Source: Spirochaetaceae bacterium
Lineage (GTDB): Bacteria; Spirochaetota; Spirochaetia; Treponematales; Breznakiellaceae
Direction: 5' to 3'
Assembly: GCA_031265535.1 (NCBI GenBank)
Contig: JAISCO010000036.1
Span: forward strand, 1 to 5,597
Length of the DNA: 5,597 nt
Shown: positions 1-5,545 of the stretch, piece by piece
Layout: each line of letters starts with the position of its first letter
Numbering within the stretch: position 1 is the first letter of the stretch
Program-made: the position numbers and the translations under genes
Notes under the pieces: generated by a model
The model's input: only the letters and a program-made list of their open reading frames with translations
What the model was told of the DNA's origin: nothing
The model's database searches: none

Positions 1-440
1 AAAACATCAGACAGCGGATATCCAAGCCCGTCCATCTCGGTTACGCCGTTCTCGGTTATCAATGTTTCTATTTCAAAGCGGCTTAATTCTGTCCATGGGT
101 ACACGGTTTCCGGCTTTCCCAGTTTTTTAAAGCTGCCCTCAAGCCTTATCACAAAGGCGTCCGACAAAAACGCCGCCGGTTTCCATTTTATCATCTTAAG
201 CAGCTTGCCCGGGATAGGCGAATGTATATTTGCCGAGTCCGCGCCCTGTCCCCGCGCTATCAATATCCCTTCATCAATATGCTGTCCCACGCTTACCACC
301 GGATATGCGCGTACACCCGACTCGGTGGACAACGGGATTATCGCTATTTCCGGCAAAAATGCCAGCCGGCTGGTCTCACGTCCCGGCGCAAAACTAGCTT
401 CAAAATTGATACCGCCCTTAGAAAATGAATAAACTTTCAT
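1..440 (-). CDS. rnfC: RnfC-like electron transport subunit, N-terminal 146 residues (cut by window edge)
   Basis: This is the start of a protein resembling RnfC, the peripheral NADH/flavin- and iron-sulfur-binding subunit of the Rnf complex. Rnf is a membrane ion pump that couples ferredoxin oxidation to NAD reduction. Visible family features in order are FSKGGI at residues 6-11 (RnfC usually opens with a FxGGI motif), IIPL at 34-37, PVVSVGQ at 47-53, the barrel-sandwich stretch IHSPIPGKL at 72-80, and a W-x-x-L-S-x-x-x-I helix near 116-125. The segment then leads into NGVTEMDGLGYP at 131-142, where typical RnfC has a glycine-rich G-x-GGAGFP loop; the glycines are partly missing here. The ATG (438-440) overlaps the TGA of the upstream 534-aa gene in an ATGA arrangement, with only a weak GGAT before it, so translational coupling is likely. 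The [4Fe-4S] cysteines expected near the C terminus lie outside the window. NqrA was considered but fits less well. Family confidence is fairly high; intactness cannot be judged. Confidence 0.8.
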   Translation of the reverse strand, partial: MKVYSFSKGGINFEASFAPGRETSRLAFLPEIAIIPLSTESGVRAYPVVSVGQHIDEGILIARGQGADSANIHSPIPGKLLKMIKWKPAAFLSDAFVIRLEGSFKKLGKPETVYPWTELSRFEIETLITENGVTEMDGLGYPLSDV

Positions 441-2041
441 GCTACAATCCGCTCACTAAGGTATAAGCTATTTTTTTCTTTTGTTCTACCAAGCGCGGCA
501 AACACGGGGTACGGGATATAGACCGCCAGCGCGATAACTATAGCAATCAGACCGCGTATATCAAATACTGCCGGGGTAAAATTTTTTCCCGCATTTTCCG
601 CATTACTTTCCGCACTATTAAGGAAATTAAGCAAATTTTCGAGCGGAAACGGCGGAATATCGTCGGCGGAGCCGTCAAGCATATTATTAGCGGACGGACC
701 GCCGTCAATTATATGCAGTAATCCGTCCGGACCAAGTTCAAAATTGAGATAGGGAACAGCGCCGCCGTTTACCGCGCCGCTGATTACAGCGCCGGCGCTT
801 GCTGCTGCCGTACTGTTGCCATTGTCTAACTTTATAAACGCGAAATTCTTTTGAAAATTGATATGATACTGATAATCTTTTACGCTGATAAGCGGGGCTT
901 CATTTTTCGCCTTTGTACCGAGTACCTGTATACGAGGCTGCGCAAAAAGCGGAATAGCGAGAGAAAATATAGACGCCAGCGTAAACGGAAGCGCGGTAAG
1001 CGGCAAACGGAGCTTTGTCCCGGTTCTTATGGCAATGGGAACAAATCGTATATGCGCCGCCGCGCCTCGTGGAGAAGTCTCTAAATAAATGAAAGACGCC
1101 GCGCTTAAACAAAAAAGCAGCGCCGCCAATAAGGCGTAAAATATATTTACCCCGCCGCTTATACAAACCGCGGCGAACAGCGCGAGTATTATAAACGGCA
1201 GTTTTTTTTCTTTGAATATATACTGCTTTACGAGTCTAAAACACAAACCGGAAAAAACAGCTTCATGGGCAAGGCGCAATTTTATAAAAAGTGATTTTAA
1301 CGGAGCCCTGAACATAAAAAACAATGTCAGTAAAATTGCCGCCAGCGCAAAACCGGCGGGGCCGGATGCGGCAAAAAGAGCGCAGGCAGGCAGCAAGACG
1401 GCGGTTTTAAGCAGCGGCTTTATGGCGGCGCGCCGGCTTGCAAAGGGTTTTGCCGCGTAAACTGAAAGTACAAGGCTGAACAGGGTCGCCGCTATAAAAA
1501 TGAAAGCGCCGCTTATATTCCGCGCCGTGTATGCATTGAATGTTATATCCCGGTACGGAATGCCGTCAAGCGCGTCTATGATACGCCGCTCAATTACAGC
1601 CGGATTCGAGGAATGTATAGACCGGCGCGGTATATAAAAATACCGGCTGCCGTCCCGCATAAAAAACTTTTTAAGTTTTTCGGCGTATCCGTCATTACGC
1701 GGGTCGCTTTCCAGCATAAAATCATTGAATTGGTCCAGCGGGACGCGCCGTAATTCTGAAAAATCGTTTACAAAAAACCATTGCGATGATTCTGATAAAA
1801 CATTTTTGATGCCGGCGGCGTCCAATTTTGCCGCAACAACGCTGTCTTGAATCTGGCCGCCGGTAATCAGTGTAATGTAATCACCCGCCGCCGCCGCGCG
1901 CGCCGTTTTGGGTTTTCCGGCCAACAGCAGAATCAGCGCCGGTATCAGGCATGTAATTATTGTAAAAATAATCGCGCTGTTAATTTTTTTCACGCGCCCG
2001 CCCGCGAATTTACCCGCGATTTTACCATTAGAGATAGGCAT
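437..2041 (-). CDS. Polytopic membrane protein of unknown function, coupled to rnfC
   Basis: I do not recognise this 534-residue protein. It has a hydrophobic helix at about 21-41 (signal anchor or signal peptide, followed by an Ala-rich TARAAAA stretch at 47-52). A soluble, presumably periplasmic, domain spans about 53-172. It contains GDYITLITGGQ and many aromatic and charged residues. Further membrane helices lie at about 175-197, 210-245 (two), 282-320 (two) and 345-367. A second soluble domain spans about 370-490 and includes an Ala/Gly/Ser-rich patch at 411-428. A last helix is at 497-517, followed by a short basic tail. The start at 2039-2041 overlaps the end of the DUF212 gene by 14 bases but has no clear Shine-Dalgarno. 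A GTG at 1991-1993 would give a tidier MKKINSAIIFTI-type signal start and a 518-aa protein. The stop overlaps the rnfC ATG. The operon position suggests an envelope role alongside Rnf, but that is inference. Base composition is GC-rich like its neighbours. Confidence 0.85.
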   Translation of the reverse strand: MPISNGKIAGKFAGGRVKKINSAIIFTIITCLIPALILLLAGKPKTARAAAAGDYITLITGGQIQDSVVAAKLDAAGIKNVLSESSQWFFVNDFSELRRVPLDQFNDFMLESDPRNDGYAEKLKKFFMRDGSRYFYIPRRSIHSSNPAVIERRIIDALDGIPYRDITFNAYTARNISGAFIFIAATLFSLVLSVYAAKPFASRRAAIKPLLKTAVLLPACALFAASGPAGFALAAILLTLFFMFRAPLKSLFIKLRLAHEAVFSGLCFRLVKQYIFKEKKLPFIILALFAAVCISGGVNIFYALLAALLFCLSAASFIYLETSPRGAAAHIRFVPIAIRTGTKLRLPLTALPFTLASIFSLAIPLFAQPRIQVLGTKAKNEAPLISVKDYQYHINFQKNFAFIKLDNGNSTAAASAGAVISGAVNGGAVPYLNFELGPDGLLHIIDGGPSANNMLDGSADDIPPFPLENLLNFLNSAESNAENAGKNFTPAVFDIRGLIAIVIALAVYIPYPVFAALGRTKEKNSLYLSERIVA

Positions 2042-2513
2042 AAGCCGCCGCGATAAAAAAACCTATAAAACAGCCGACTATTACTTCCAACGGTTTATGT
2101 CCTTGAACTTCTTTTACCGGATGATACTCAATCTGAAAGCGCTCTGAAAGTGCGCGTCCAAGTGTATTCAAGGTTTTAGCCTGTATTCCTGATGAATGGC
2201 GCACGCCTACCGCGTCTCTAAGGACTATCATGGAAAAAAAGAGCGTAAGGATGAATAAGTCCGAGTTGATTCCTTCTTGTATGGCCATGGTAACGGTTAA
2301 GGCTGAAACAGCGGCGGCATGGCTGGACGGCATCCCGCCTGTTTTCCAAAAAAGCGCTTTTAACAGCTCCTTCCGGTTTCGTCTCGCTTTTACCGCTGTC
2401 GCTATGGTCAGTTTGATAAACTGCGCAAAAACAAAGCTTGTCAGTCCCGAAAGAAACAGCGGATTTTGAATAAACGATATAAACGCTCCAAAATTTCCAT
2501 TAACCGTATTCAT
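2028..2513 (-). CDS. DUF212 / divergent PAP2 family membrane protein
   Basis: The protein (161 aa from this start) matches the divergent PAP2 (DUF212) family, distant relatives of membrane-bound PAP2 phosphatases and vanadium haloperoxidases. The conserved blocks are GGMPSSHAA at residues 59-67 (equivalent to the PSGH motif), DAVGVRHSSGIQAKTLN from 100, and GHKPLEV from 138 (the last motif with its His). Hydrophobic helices surround these blocks, so it is an inner-membrane protein. A lipid- or polyprenyl-phosphate phosphatase role is possible from family relationship, but activity is not established for the family. The ATG at 2511-2513 is chosen because it gives the usual family length. The frame stays open to 2585, but the extra 24 residues are encoded by the GC-rich repeat array and look non-native. 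No strong Shine-Dalgarno is visible. The 3' end overlaps the 534-aa gene by 14 bases, so it is first in the operon leading to rnfC. Confidence 0.9.
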   Translation of the reverse strand: MNTVNGNFGAFISFIQNPLFLSGLTSFVFAQFIKLTIATAVKARRNRKELLKALFWKTGGMPSSHAAAVSALTVTMAIQEGINSDLFILTLFFSMIVLRDAVGVRHSSGIQAKTLNTLGRALSERFQIEYHPVKEVQGHKPLEVIVGCFIGFFIAAAYAYL

Positions 2514-2556
2514 TATCTTAATGATTATCCGCCAAAAGTATTTTTTCAACCCACCA

Positions 2557-2576
2557 CCCGCCAGCGCCCGCCAGCG
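2557..2576. repeat. 10-bp perfect tandem duplication
   Basis: CCCGCCAGCG occurs twice back to back, at the operon-facing edge of the larger repeat array and just upstream of the DUF212 start. A related CCACCAGCCCGCC sequence recurs at 2742-2754. This suggests local slippage within the array. Confidence 0.7.
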
Positions 2577-3018
2577 GGTTCTCATGCGCTTCGCGCTAGC
2601 ATACCGGAAGCAGTCTTTACTCCGTGCCGTAGGGGCCGAAAAAGGCGTTTGGCATACGCGCCCGCCAGCATTGCTAATTGCTCATTACCGTTTACATTTT
2701 CCTCATATTGTGTGGTCTGCGGTAAAAAGGCGTGGCGCCCACCCACCAGCCCGCCTTACTTTTTACCTTTTACTTCCCAGCGGGTTTACGTACGCTCCAC
2801 GCTAGCGTCCCGAAAGCGGAGTTTCAACCTCTGCTTTTGGTAAGGCAAGGACGCTTTGCATACGCGGCTGCCTGCATTGCTCATTGTTCATTTTTACCTC
2901 TTCCTCATATTGTGTGGTTTGTGTGGTCTGCGGTAAAAAGGCGTGGCGCCTTACTTTTTACCTTTTACCTTTTACTTCCCATCTGGTTTCCATACGCTCC
3001 GCGTTAGCGTTTTGCCGC

Positions 3019-3030
3019 CGCAAATTTGCG
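3019..3030. repeat. 12-bp perfect palindrome CGCAAATTTGCG
   Basis: This is a self-complementary 12-mer in the last partial repeat copy, 29 bases past the stop codon of the 210-aa gene. It has no T-run on either side, so it is not a standard intrinsic terminator. It is followed by GCACTTGC-type sequence that also appears at 4906-4918 in the MITE-like element. Confidence 0.65.
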
Positions 3031-3058
3031 CACTTGCCCCGCGGAGGCTCGTATAAAG

Positions 3059-3691
3059 TTAGGAAGTGTTTTTTTTGTTTAATTCACAAGTTTTTTTATG
3101 ATATTCTTCCAGCAAAAAAAATATATTTGAAAGCATTAAAGTCTGAATGCCGGACATAACATTTGAATAGTATAACGCGCGAACTATAGAATCCTTATAA
3201 GTAGGGTAATTTCCAGTTATATCCGCAGTTGTATTATTTGTTTCCGGTAAAAAAAACTGTCCATCTTTTATTTCTTGCAGCCAATATTGGTCTCTATTTT
3301 CTTCAACCATTAACATCATTAAACAATTCATGCCGCTCGCAAATCCCAATTGCTCATTCATTCTATTTGATTTACCCAATATATAACCGTCGCTATCCTT
3401 ATCATTTGTAGTAATATCATATATTAATTTTGTTTTTGCGACAGCGGCTGTAATACAAGCCGCTATTTTATGCCTGTCAAGTAAATTCGAACCATCCTCG
3501 TGATTATTCCTTTCATCCGCTTCTGCCTCATTTTTTATTAAATATTTTAACAATGTTTTCTGGTTAAGATATTCGTCATATATTCCTTCAAAATTATCTA
3601 TATATTTAATACCGGCAATATTTTCACACATGGTATTCCTTAACTCACAAATTGTCGTATGGTAAAAATCCGTGAATCTTTCTTTTTCCAT
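3059..3691 (-). CDS. Conserved-looking 210-aa soluble protein of unknown function, last gene of AT-rich cassette
   Basis: This product is unrecognised. It has no signal peptide or membrane helix of standard length; it looks cytoplasmic and mostly helical. Notable stretches are LLDRHKIAACITAAVAK at 70-86, MNEQLGFASGMNCLMML at 111-127, and a hydrophobic amphipathic C-terminal helix (IQTLMLSNIFFLLEEY at 182-197) followed by a Lys/Asn-rich tail. A DRHKIAA block followed by a later NE-x-L-x-F block has the look of a conserved domain, with Asp, Arg, His and Lys as possible functional residues, but I cannot name it. A good Shine-Dalgarno AGGGTG (3697-3702) lies 5 bases upstream of the ATG. It overlaps the stop codon of the 85-aa gene, so the two are co-translated. 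The coding sequence is markedly AT-rich compared with the operon to its left. Confidence 0.85.
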   Translation of the reverse strand: MEKERFTDFYHTTICELRNTMCENIAGIKYIDNFEGIYDEYLNQKTLLKYLIKNEAEADERNNHEDGSNLLDRHKIAACITAAVAKTKLIYDITTNDKDSDGYILGKSNRMNEQLGFASGMNCLMMLMVEENRDQYWLQEIKDGQFFLPETNNTTADITGNYPTYKDSIVRALYYSNVMSGIQTLMLSNIFFLLEEYHKKTCELNKKNTS

Positions 3692-3695
3692 AAAA

Positions 3696-3953
3696 TCACC
3701 CTAACAAGATGTTCTTTGCCGCATTAAGTGTCTCTTTTTGGTATTTTAAACCTACGGCAAAACGGATGCTTTTATTCCCGCTTCCCCCCAAACCAAATCT
3801 TCTTTCAGACAAGCTGAAAAGCTTAATTTTAGGTAATGGCGGCTGTTCTATTTTCACAGCTTCAGACTTAAACCATAAAACAAATAAGTTGCAGGAAAAA
3901 GCCAATACGACAACAGTTAAAATACCAAATATTACATACACAATGTTATTCAT
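3696..3953 (-). CDS. 85-aa single-span membrane protein, third gene of cassette
   Basis: This is a small protein of unknown function. One hydrophobic helix at about residues 4-28 (VYVIFGILTVVVLAFSCNLF core) is followed by a basic, presumably cytoplasmic segment. That segment contains a Pro-rich KIEQPPLPKIK stretch at 34-44 and a Gly-rich FGLGGSGNKS at 53-62. The charge distribution suggests N-out, C-in topology. The glycine stretch is not a Walker A motif because the spacing is wrong. GAGG (3963-3966), nine bases upstream of the ATG, is embedded in the end of the preceding gene, and only 6 bases separate the two genes. Its stop overlaps the ribosome-binding site of the 210-aa gene. A membrane adaptor or anchor partnering the four-span protein is a reasonable inference only. 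Confidence 0.75.
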   Translation of the reverse strand: MNNIVYVIFGILTVVVLAFSCNLFVLWFKSEAVKIEQPPLPKIKLFSLSERRFGLGGSGNKSIRFAVGLKYQKETLNAAKNILLG

Positions 3954-3959
3954 TTTTTC

Positions 3960-4373
3960 TTACCTCGCTAATATAAATGAAATTAATAGACATGAAACAG
4001 ATAAACCAGCAGAAATCAAACATTCTAAAACTTTAATATTCTCAACTACCCTTGTTGAAGCAGCATTATAAAAAAGCAAGCTCAGCACAAAAACAAAAAA
4101 ACCGAAACCTATATATATTTTAAGATTGCTCTTATCAACTTTTTTTGTTATTAGCGAACTAAATATTGATGTACTTAAAATAACCGCGGACATCCACAAA
4201 AATTCAGCATGCCCCACATAATCCAAAAACCATTTCACGTCCACAGTGTCACGTTTCAGTATATAGAGCGTAAAAACGTTTGCAAAAGGCAGTAAAGCGA
4301 CAAAAAATCCGCCAAGCCACAAAATAATACCACCGTACAGAGTTTTGATATGATTGTTCTTTCCTACAGGCAT
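3960..4373 (-). CDS. ~137-aa four-helix membrane protein, second gene of cassette
   Basis: The product is an integral membrane protein of unknown function. Hydrophobic helices lie at about residues 13-36, 57-76, 85-103 and 115-135 of the ATG-initiated protein. Between helices 1 and 2 is a charged loop (LKRDTVDVKWFLDYVGHAEF). Between helices 2 and 3 is a short basic loop TKKVDKSNLK, suggesting a cytoplasmic face. The ATG at 4371-4373 is preferred because GGGGGTG (4380-4386), a near-consensus Shine-Dalgarno, lies 6 bases upstream. An in-frame TTG at 4386-4388 would add five residues but has no ribosome-binding site. The gene begins 23 bases after the 109-aa gene ends and stops 6 bases before the 85-aa gene. 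No catalytic motif is visible. Confidence 0.8.
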   Translation of the reverse strand: MPVGKNNHIKTLYGGIILWLGGFFVALLPFANVFTLYILKRDTVDVKWFLDYVGHAEFLWMSAVILSTSIFSSLITKKVDKSNLKIYIGFGFFVFVLSLLFYNAASTRVVENIKVLECLISAGLSVSCLLISFILAR

Positions 4374-4396
4374 TAGTTGCACCCCCAAGATTTCGG

Positions 4397-4726
4397 TTAA
4401 TTGATAAGGTCGGCAAGCAGTTCGGAATACGTTTTCTCATTATAGGCGAGCAAAGAATCAACGAACAGTTTTTTCTTCTTTTCCCCGTTTTTTGTCGAAA
4501 CAAACGCTTTAGTTCTGATAGTTCTGCTTAACGAACCATCGGGGAACGCCCTTGCTCTGTTCGTATCATTATCAAGCATTTTCCCCAAAAGCATCTTTAG
4601 GTCTTCGCCGCTCAATTCCCGCTTTAAAGGATTATTTTTGTGCTTCTGCAAAAAGCTGTTTAAGATACGGTTAATTTCCCTGGCTAACTCTTTTACACTG
4701 CCAAAAGTTTCTGGTCTAAAGTCCAT
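4397..4726 (-). CDS. 109-aa basic soluble protein of unknown function, first gene of cassette
   Basis: This is a small, charged, largely helical cytoplasmic protein with no membrane helix. The N-terminal half resembles an amphipathic helical domain (VKELAREINRILNSFLQKHK, then ELSGEDLKMLLGKMLDND). The middle is basic (SLSRTIRTKAFVSTKNGEKKKK at about 65-86), and the C-terminal helix ends YNEKTYSELLADLIN. The basic middle could contact nucleic acid or a membrane surface, but no known fold is evident. GGAG (4734-4737), 7 bases upstream of the ATG, is a clear ribosome-binding site. It is the first gene after the promoter at 4957-4985, separated from it by the inverted-repeat element in the leader. 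Tight downstream spacing indicates one transcript for the four genes. Confidence 0.78.
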   Translation of the reverse strand: MDFRPETFGSVKELAREINRILNSFLQKHKNNPLKRELSGEDLKMLLGKMLDNDTNRARAFPDGSLSRTIRTKAFVSTKNGEKKKKLFVDSLLAYNEKTYSELLADLIN

Positions 4727-4760
4727 CTAAAAACTCCATAAAATTAAAAAGTTTTAACTG

Positions 4761-4797
4761 AGCCTGTTCCAAAACTTCAGTTTTGGAAAGACAGGCT
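4761..4797. repeat. Strong near-perfect hairpin
   Basis: AGCCTGTTCCAAAACT (4761-4776) pairs with 4779-4797, AGTTTTGGAA plus CAGGCT. The only interruption is a 3-base AGA bulge, and the loop is two bases. The right arm overlaps a second hairpin, GACAGGC-TAT-GCCTGTC (4790-4806), so the two folds compete. In the minus-strand leader RNA this sits about 35 bases before the ribosome-binding site of the 109-aa gene. Confidence 0.7.
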
Positions 4798-4878
4798 ATG
4801 CCTGTCCACAAGCTCTGCAACCTTCGATTTAATAGAAAAAGCCCATCGTTAGACCGCTTTTTCGGAAGCCGGTTCCAT

Positions 4879-4911
4879 CGCAAACAAAGTTTGCCGCAAA
4901 CTTTGTTTGCG
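4879..4911. repeat. 15-bp perfect inverted repeat with 3-base loop
   Basis: CGCAAACAAAGTTTG (4879-4893), loop CCG, and CAAACTTTGTTTGCG (4897-4911) form an uninterrupted 15-bp stem. There is no flanking T-run, so it is not a classical terminator. It would fold in leader RNA about 40 bases after the likely transcription start. Confidence 0.8.
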
Positions 4912-4956
4912 CACTTGCTAGAGTTTTGGAACAGCTTAAATTCCTGAAGGTTTTTA

Positions 4957-4985
4957 ATCCTAGCATTTATAAAAATTTCTGTCAA
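4957..4985 (-). promoter_or_regulatory. Sigma-70-like promoter for the four-gene cassette
   Basis: Read on the minus strand, a perfect -35 box TTGACA (4980-4985) is followed by a 17-base AT-rich spacer and TAGGAT (4957-4962), which matches four of six positions of the -10 consensus. Transcription would start near 4950 and run left through the MITE-like element, giving a leader of about 225 bases before the 109-aa gene. It is the best promoter match I noticed in the window. Confidence 0.6.
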
Positions 4986-5041
4986 GTGCAAAATTCACAT
5001 TTTATGTAAAAATCCTGGAATTTCTAAAATTTTTCAAATAA

Positions 5042-5338
5042 CGCGAGTTCGATACAAAACTAAACGAGGAGAGGCTCGCGCCTTTCATCTTGGAAGCCCC
5101 GGATGGTTTAGATGTCAGAAAACTATAGGTCAATACTGCCGACGGTAGCTTGACCATGAAGTTGAGCGGACTGCGATACCGGTTTTGTTCCACATTGGCA
5201 GATGTTTTCCGAAAGTCATTCACAGACTCTTTTCTCCGCACGTTTCCGCGGCGGCAGCTTGTCGGTCGTGTCCATCAGTATGTCCTTCTATGGAGACAAC
5301 GCCTACAAAGATTTGGTATTAAACCCAACTGCGAATAA
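5042..5338 (+). pseudogene. Possible decayed protein-coding remnant
   Basis: A coding-like stretch on the plus strand reads EFDTKLNEERLAPFILEAP-type sequence from 5042 and meets a TAG near 5126. It continues in the same frame as VNTADGSLTMKLSGLRYRF. The +1 frame from about 5202 then reads GGSLSVVSISMSFYGDNAY up to a TAA at 5336-5338. Together these could be a gene fragment broken by one stop and one frameshift. No start codon with a ribosome-binding site is visible and I cannot name a parent family. The opposite strand is also open (5002-5241) with a GTG start but looks compositionally poorer. This could equally be non-coding DNA. Confidence 0.3.
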
Positions 5339-5363
5339 ATCGTGGTTTTTGCGGCGTTGCGGG

Positions 5364-5412
5364 CTGCGCAAAACCGCAGTCGAGCTTGTGATCTTTGTGC
5401 AGTTTTGCGCAG
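5364..5412. repeat. 11-bp inverted repeat CTGCGCAAAAC / GTTTTGCGCAG
   Basis: CTGCGCAAAAC at 5364-5374 is the reverse complement of GTTTTGCGCAG at 5402-5412, separated by 27 bases. It follows the possible gene remnant and may be a second small palindromic element. No T-run follows. Confidence 0.65.
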
Positions 5413-5454
5413 TCTCATCTTGTTTTTGATGTGGAGTGGGGGCAGTGGAAAAGC

Positions 5455-5472
5455 GTTTTGCGAAAGCAAAAC
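5455..5472. repeat. Short hairpin with GAAA tetraloop
   Basis: GTTTTGC, GAAA, GCAAAAC forms a 7-bp stem closed by a GNRA-type loop if transcribed from the plus strand. It may belong to the same palindromic DNA as the 5364-5412 repeat, since both use GCAAAAC arms. Confidence 0.55.
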
Positions 5473-5545
5473 CTTTGAAGCGCGGCCTTTAAGCGGCATG
5501 TAACAGTAAGTTTTTGGGGCCTACGCCATGCTGCATTACCATGCA

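Larger units (their letters stand above)
2551..3060. repeat. Gene-free array of imperfect ~205-bp tandem repeats
   Basis: The 545 bases between the two operons hold no gene I accept; plus-strand open frames here are by-products of the repeats. Two long copies and one partial copy follow one another: 2571-2776, 2777-2978 and 2979 to about 3010-3060. Each opens with CCAGCGGGTT or CCATCTGGTT, then a small palindromic block (for example TACGCTCCGCGTTAGCGT at 2993-3010). The two long copies continue with a GCATTGCTCATT-like stretch, CCTCATATTGTGTGG, and a segment ending GGTAAAAAGGCGTGGCGCC. The best-preserved stretch is 29 bases, identical at 2711-2739 and 2922-2950. The copies differ by small indels, including an extra TTTGTGTGG in the second and a CCACCAGCCCGCC-like insert in the first. 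TTTTACC/TTTTACTT runs close each long unit. The unit may be a dispersed genomic repeat; no transposase is present. Confidence 0.75.
4752..4940. mobile_element. MITE-like element with terminal inverted repeats and internal hairpins
   Basis: This is a ~190-bp non-coding element whose ends are inverted copies of each other. CTGTTCCAAAACT at 4764-4776 is the reverse complement of AGTTTTGGAACAG at 4922-4934. Outer flanks are also similar (TTTTAAC on the left, GCTTAAA on the right). Inside are three inverted repeats, listed separately. No transposase is encoded, so it would be non-autonomous. An open frame crossing it on the minus strand (start 4991) is rejected: it starts at a TTG inside the -35 box, lacks a ribosome-binding site and is built from the palindromes. 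It lies between promoter and first gene of the cassette, so it would be transcribed as leader RNA. A folded regulatory RNA is the main alternative to a mobile element. The outer borders are approximate and no target-site duplication is certain. Confidence 0.6.

Noticed and set aside
2514..2585. N-terminal extension of the DUF212 protein
   Set aside because: The added residues come from the GC-rich repeat array and exceed the usual family length.
2551..3060. CRISPR array
   Set aside because: The repeat units are about 205 bp, imperfect and contiguous, without regular unique spacers or nearby cas genes.
2466..3159. Overlapping plus-strand open frames of 91-125 residues
   Set aside because: They lie in the repeat array or opposite real genes. 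Their similar translations (repeated YAPR, HIVW, LLFTFY strings) arise from the DNA repeats, with no ribosome-binding sites.
3768..3797. Gly-rich GLGGSGNKS in the 85-aa protein as a P-loop
   Set aside because: The spacing does not fit G-x4-G-K-S/T, there is no Walker B, and the protein is too short for an NTPase.
4716..4991. 91-residue minus-strand open frame spanning the leader
   Set aside because: It starts at a TTG inside the -35 box, has no ribosome-binding site, is encoded by inverted repeats and overlaps the start of the better-supported 109-aa gene.
5002..5241. 79-residue minus-strand open frame with GTG start
   Set aside because: Ser/Lys-rich, no ribosome-binding site, and it appears to be the complement of the possible plus-strand remnant. 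Not fully excluded.
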